From the NCBI GenBank assembly GCA_001541255.1, contig LNQR01000054.1:1-57459 (forward strand): DNA of 57,459 bases, in the 5' to 3' direction. The stretch's first letter is position 1; each line of letters begins with the position of its first letter. This DNA comes from Candidatus Magnetominusculus xianensis. Its GTDB lineage: Bacteria; Nitrospirota; Thermodesulfovibrionia; Thermodesulfovibrionales; Magnetobacteriaceae. The translations under genes and the position numbers were made by a program. The notes under the pieces were generated by a model. That model made no database searches and had not been told where the DNA came from. It saw only the letters and a program-made list of their open reading frames with translations. Shown here piece by piece: positions 54,885-57,459 of this stretch.

Positions 54885-55053
54885 TTACCGGGCTTTCGCC
54901 CGATTTATATTACAGCGCTTAATAAAGACTAAGACGGTTTGATGCCAATACGCGGCAGTGGATGGAGATTCCCCTCCATATTTGACCGTCTAAACAGGCC
55001 GACCACCCTTTTGGCCGATTACACTTGTGCACAGTACCTGCTGTCTCTGACCG
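54885..55053 (-). ncRNA. Probable L10 (rplJ) leader, autoregulatory RNA
   Basis: Between rplA and rplJ, the minus-strand transcript contains GTCAGAGACAGCAGGTACTG (about 55052-55033). This resembles the AGACAGYAGGT segment of the L10-leader family, where L10(L12)4 binds. Further on come GGCCAAAAGGGTGGTCGGCC and a CGGGC-TTTC-GCCCG hairpin (54889-54902) near the end of the leader. Position and motif fit autogenous control of rplJL(rpoBC). Exact bounds are estimated. Confidence 0.55.
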
Positions 55054-55062
55054 TTTTGATTT

Positions 55063-55758
55063 CTATACTTTTGTTGTCGTTACCGTATTTAAATCTACTC
55101 TCAACCCTGGCCCCATTGTAGAGGATATTACAAGTCTCCTTAGATACCTGCCGCGGCTGGCGGAGGGCTTTGCCTTTATTATTGATTCAAGGGCTGTCTT
55201 TACGTTGTCTGCGATGTTTTTCGGCTCGAAAGACAGTTTCCCTACGGGCATATGGACGATTCCGGCCTTTTCCACCCTGTAGTCTACCTTACCTGCCTTT
55301 ATCTCCTTTACTGCCTTAGCTATATCAAACGTAACTGTACCGGTCTTCGGATTTGGCATAAGCCCGCGTGGTCCCAGGAGCTTTCCAAGTTTACCTACCG
55401 CGCCCATCAGGTCAGGTGTTGCAACGGCCTTATCGAAATCCAGCCATCCCTTTTGAATCTTTTCTATCATGTCCTCGGCGCCAACAAACTCTGCACCAGC
55501 GTCGCGGGCCTCTTTCTCTTTTTCGCCCTTTGCAAACACCAGCACACGCACAGTCTTACCAGTTCCATATGGCAGCACCACGAATCCCCTGACCATCTGG
55601 TCAGACTTTCGGGGGTCAACGCCCAGGTTCAGGGCTATGTCTATTGACTGGTCAAACTTCACAAACGATACTTCTTTCAATAAGGCAATGGCCTCCTCAA
55701 TAGAGTACTCCTTTAACTTATCGACTTTCTTAAGTGCCTCTTCGTATTTCTTGCCCAT
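55063..55758 (-). CDS. rplA: 50S ribosomal protein L1
   Basis: The 231-residue protein matches L1: [20 protein letters not shown], then [56 protein letters not shown] and [20 protein letters not shown]. It binds 23S rRNA at the L1 stalk and in many bacteria represses its own mRNA. It follows rplK by 30 nt. Confidence 0.98.
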   Translation of the reverse strand: MGKKYEEALKKVDKLKEYSIEEAIALLKEVSFVKFDQSIDIALNLGVDPRKSDQMVRGFVVLPYGTGKTVRVLVFAKGEKEKEARDAGAEFVGAEDMIEKIQKGWLDFDKAVATPDLMGAVGKLGKLLGPRGLMPNPKTGTVTFDIAKAVKEIKAGKVDYRVEKAGIVHMPVGKLSFEPKNIADNVKTALESIIKAKPSASRGRYLRRLVISSTMGPGLRVDLNTVTTTKV

Positions 55759-55788
55759 ATGCGCTTGTCTCCTTATAATCCGTCGGCA

Positions 55789-56214
55789 TTAATCAACCAC
55801 GTCAATGCCCATACTTTTGGCCGTGCCGCTTATGATTCTGACGGCCTTGTCGATGTCGTATGCGTTGAGGTCCGGCATCTTTGTCTTTGCTATTTCATTT
55901 ACCTGTGCGCTGGTCACCTTGCCGACCTTTTCCTTGTTTGGCACATTTGAGCCTTTGATTACACCGGCGGCCTTTTTCAGGAGTTCTGCTGCGGGCGGCG
56001 TTTTCAGTATAAACGTAAAACTCCGGTCTTTGTATATTGTCAGCACAACGGGCACGATGGTCTCGCCCATCGGTGCGGTCTTTGCGTTAAACTGCTTGCA
56101 AAAGTCCATAATATTAATGCCGTGCGGACCGAGGGCCGGGCCTACCGGTGGTGCCGGGTTTGCCTTCCCTGCCGACAACTGTATCTTGACCATTGCGGTC
56201 ACTTCCTTGGCCAT
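55789..56214 (-). CDS. rplK: 50S ribosomal protein L11
   Basis: The 141-residue protein shows [20 protein letters not shown], then [33 protein letters not shown] and the C-terminal rRNA-binding part ending [16 protein letters not shown]11 forms the GTPase-associated centre with 23S rRNA. It follows nusG by 22 nt. Confidence 0.98.
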   Translation of the reverse strand: MAKEVTAMVKIQLSAGKANPAPPVGPALGPHGINIMDFCKQFNAKTAPMGETIVPVVLTIYKDRSFTFILKTPPAAELLKKAAGVIKGSNVPNKEKVGKVTSAQVNEIAKTKMPDLNAYDIDKAVRIISGTAKSMGIDVVD

Positions 56215-56236
56215 CTGTACGTCCTCCTATAGTTCT

Positions 56237-56761
56237 CTATGTTCTTTCCACCTGGTAGAAACTCAGCTCAACCGGCGTCTGCCTGCCGAATATACTGACC
56301 ATTACCTTCAGCCTGCCGTGGTCAAAGTCCACTTCGTCCACATAGCCGTTAAAGTTCGAAAACGGCCCGTCTGTAATACGCACGGACTCTCCCTTTGAGT
56401 ACTGCATCTTTACTTCCTGCCCAGTACCCTTTTCCTGCTGCTGAAGTATTATCTCGACCTCTTCATCGGGCAGCGGCACAGGGTGTGTACCGCCTACAAA
56501 GCCTGTAACTCGTGGTATATTTTTCACCAGATGCCACGTCTCATCAGACATTGCCATCTCTACCAGTATGTAGCCAGGATAGAACTTCCTGTCGCTCTCG
56601 GTCTTCTTTCCCCTCTTTATCTCCACTACCTTTTCTGTTGGGATCAACACCCTGGTTATTCTATCGTCGAGTTTTACCTGAGTTACCTTCTCTTCAATTC
56701 CGTGTTTTACCTTATCTTCATATCCTGAATACGTATGCACTACATACCATCTTTTTTCCAT
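56237..56761 (-). CDS. nusG: Transcription termination/antitermination factor NusG
   Basis: The 174-residue factor has the NGN domain (KRWYVVHTYSGYEDKVKHGI, FYPGYILVEMAMSDETWHLV, PRVTGFVGG) and the C-terminal KOW domain (KGESVRITDGPFSNFNGYV, FGRQTPVELSFYQVE). It binds RNA polymerase and couples it to Rho or ribosomes. It lies between secE and rplK as usual. Confidence 0.98.
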   Translation of the reverse strand: MEKRWYVVHTYSGYEDKVKHGIEEKVTQVKLDDRITRVLIPTEKVVEIKRGKKTESDRKFYPGYILVEMAMSDETWHLVKNIPRVTGFVGGTHPVPLPDEEVEIILQQQEKGTGQEVKMQYSKGESVRITDGPFSNFNGYVDEVDFDHGRLKVMVSIFGRQTPVELSFYQVERT

Positions 56762-56827
56762 ATCTTTACCTTAAGCTCTCACCTCTGCAATTTTATCAAT
56801 ATCTTTATAAAAGGCCGCTTATGCCGC

Positions 56828-57013
56828 CTATTTTATCATCGATTGTATTAGTTTTGACAATCCCACATCGACAATACCCAAAAACATCGAAAGCACTACC
56901 GTAAATATCAACACTACCCAGGTTGAGCCGATAAGCTCCTCCTTTGACGGAAAGGCCACCTTCTTTGTTTCCAACTTTACTTCCTTAAAAAATACCTTAA
57001 TCTTCTCAACCAT
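56828..57013 (-). CDS. secE: Preprotein translocase subunit SecE
   Basis: The 61-residue protein has the short SecE form: an amphipathic helix (FFKEVKLETKKVAFPSKEEL) and one membrane helix (STWVVLIFTVVLSMFLGIVD). It stabilises SecY in the translocon. Position between tRNA-Trp and nusG is canonical. Confidence 0.95.
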   Translation of the reverse strand: MVEKIKVFFKEVKLETKKVAFPSKEELIGSTWVVLIFTVVLSMFLGIVDVGLSKLIQSMIK

Positions 57014-57049
57014 ATCGTTTAATCACCCTTGTCTGTCAATATTTTTTTT

Positions 57050-57125
57050 TGGCAGGCCAGGAGGGACTCGAACCCCCAACATTCGGTTTTGGAGACCGAC
57101 GCTCTACCATTAGAGCTACTGGCCT
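57050..57125 (-). tRNA. trnW: tRNA-Trp (CCA anticodon)
   Basis: The minus strand folds as a 76-nt tRNA with encoded CCA. The acceptor stem is AGGCCAG/CTGGCCT, the D-arm has TAGCTCTAATGGTAGAGC, the anticodon loop is CTCCAAA with CCA, and the T-arm has GGGGGTTCGAGTCCCTC. The discriminator base is G, as expected for bacterial tRNA-Trp. It lies between rpmG and secE. Confidence 0.97.
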
Positions 57126-57164
57126 TCCTCGCTGCACATTACGTTCACAGTCAGTCACCTGTTT

Positions 57165-57317
57165 TTATGCCTTTACCTCTTTGTGTTCTGTATGGCGCTT
57201 GTCGAACTTACAGTATTTCTTCAGATTCAACTTCTCTGTCGTATTTTTCTTGTTCTTCCGGGTTGAATAGTTCCGGTTCTTACATTCCTTGCACTGTAGT
57301 AAAATTATATCTCTCAT
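57165..57317 (-). CDS. rpmG: 50S ribosomal protein L33
   Basis: The 50-residue protein starts [20 protein letters not shown] and continues [16 protein letters not shown]… to HKEVKA. It keeps Cys9 and Cys12 of the first CxxC and Cys36, but the last ligand position is Asp39 (CKFD), so the zinc site has three cysteines instead of four. It lies 6 nt downstream of tuf and 40 nt ahead of tRNA-Trp in transcription order. Confidence 0.93.
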   Translation of the reverse strand: MRDIILLQCKECKNRNYSTRKNKKNTTEKLNLKKYCKFDKRHTEHKEVKA

Positions 57318-57323
57318 ATCCCT

Positions 57324-57459
57324 CTACTCCAACACTTCCGTAACGACGCCGGCTCCAACTGTTCTGCCGCCTTCTCTTATTGCAAAGCGCAGCTCTTTCT
57401 CCATCGCTATCGGTCCTATTAATTCTATCTTCACACTTATGTTATCTCCGGGCATCACC
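57324..57459 (-). CDS. tuf: Elongation factor Tu, 3' end only
   Basis: The last 44 codons read [20 protein letters not shown] and then [20 protein letters not shown] to the stop at 57326-57324. This is the unmistakable domain III end of EF-Tu. The gene continues beyond the window edge. Confidence 0.97.
   Translation of the reverse strand, partial: VMPGDNISVKIELIGPIAMEKELRFAIREGGRTVGAGVVTEVLE

Overview
The window looks like a chromosomal segment of a Gram-negative bacterium with type IV pili, ExbB/ExbD, a beta-barrel porin and a small periplasmic c-type cytochrome. The gene mix (PilY1 with pseudopilins, B12-dependent radical SAM with NodU-type carbamoyltransferase, GAF-type sensor kinases, classic tuf-rpmG-trnW-secE-nusG-rpl-rpo order) would fit Nitrospirota or a neighbouring deep-branching phylum. 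That placement is inference from gene content only.

Layout. (1) 1-7700 is an accessory region. It has an AT-rich end with two paralogous membrane-anchored orphan genes, a truncated third copy and an 82-bp tandem duplication. This is followed by a stripped prophage remnant (a small peptide, terminase large subunit, portal protein and one further protein) with GC-rich hairpin repeats on both sides of terminase-portal, a 3 x 22-bp direct repeat and a decayed transposase. (2) 7939-9561 is gpmI. (3) 9672-15586 (minus) is a tightly packed unit: radical SAM/B12 enzyme, carbamoyltransferase, ArnT-like membrane glycosyltransferase, ExbB, ExbD. A family 2 glycosyltransferase (16476-17156) lies upstream on the same strand, separated by an oppositely oriented two-gene cassette (15684-16439). 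That cassette encodes a putative ADP-ribosyltransferase-fold protein and a small helical partner. (4) 17227-25939 is a type IV pilus tip operon behind a good sigma-70 promoter: pilY1, fimT-like, pilV-like, pilW-like and pilX-like genes. (5) 25998-33916 (minus) holds a MORN protein, purE, a REC-PAS-GGDEF protein, a Ser/Thr kinase fused to a cyclic-nucleotide-binding domain, an exported orphan, and a macromolecular-synthesis-like cluster rpsU, NIF3-like, dnaG. (6) 34055-37947 holds a tiny cytochrome c, leuD, a ribbon-helix-helix regulator with iterons, a small orphan, an aminotransferase IV, pdxA and a GtrA-like gene. (7) 38033-41870 is a three-gene phosphorelay. (8) 41980-45626 (minus) has an FG-GAP repeat exported protein, a porin with a candidate sigma-54 promoter, and a K+ channel/RCK protein. 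(9) 45669-57459 (minus) is the core transcription/translation block rpoC, rpoB, rplL, rplJ, rplA, rplK, nusG, secE, tRNA-Trp, rpmG and the 3' end of tuf.

The most promising undescribed system is the cassette at 15684-16439. It combines an H-G-T...GxGVYF ADP-ribosyltransferase-like signature with a closely coupled 73-residue partner, and it sits in reverse orientation inside a glycan gene neighbourhood. Secondary leads are the bracketed prophage remnant, the multiplying orphan family at the left edge, and the ribbon-helix-helix gene facing 9-bp iterons.
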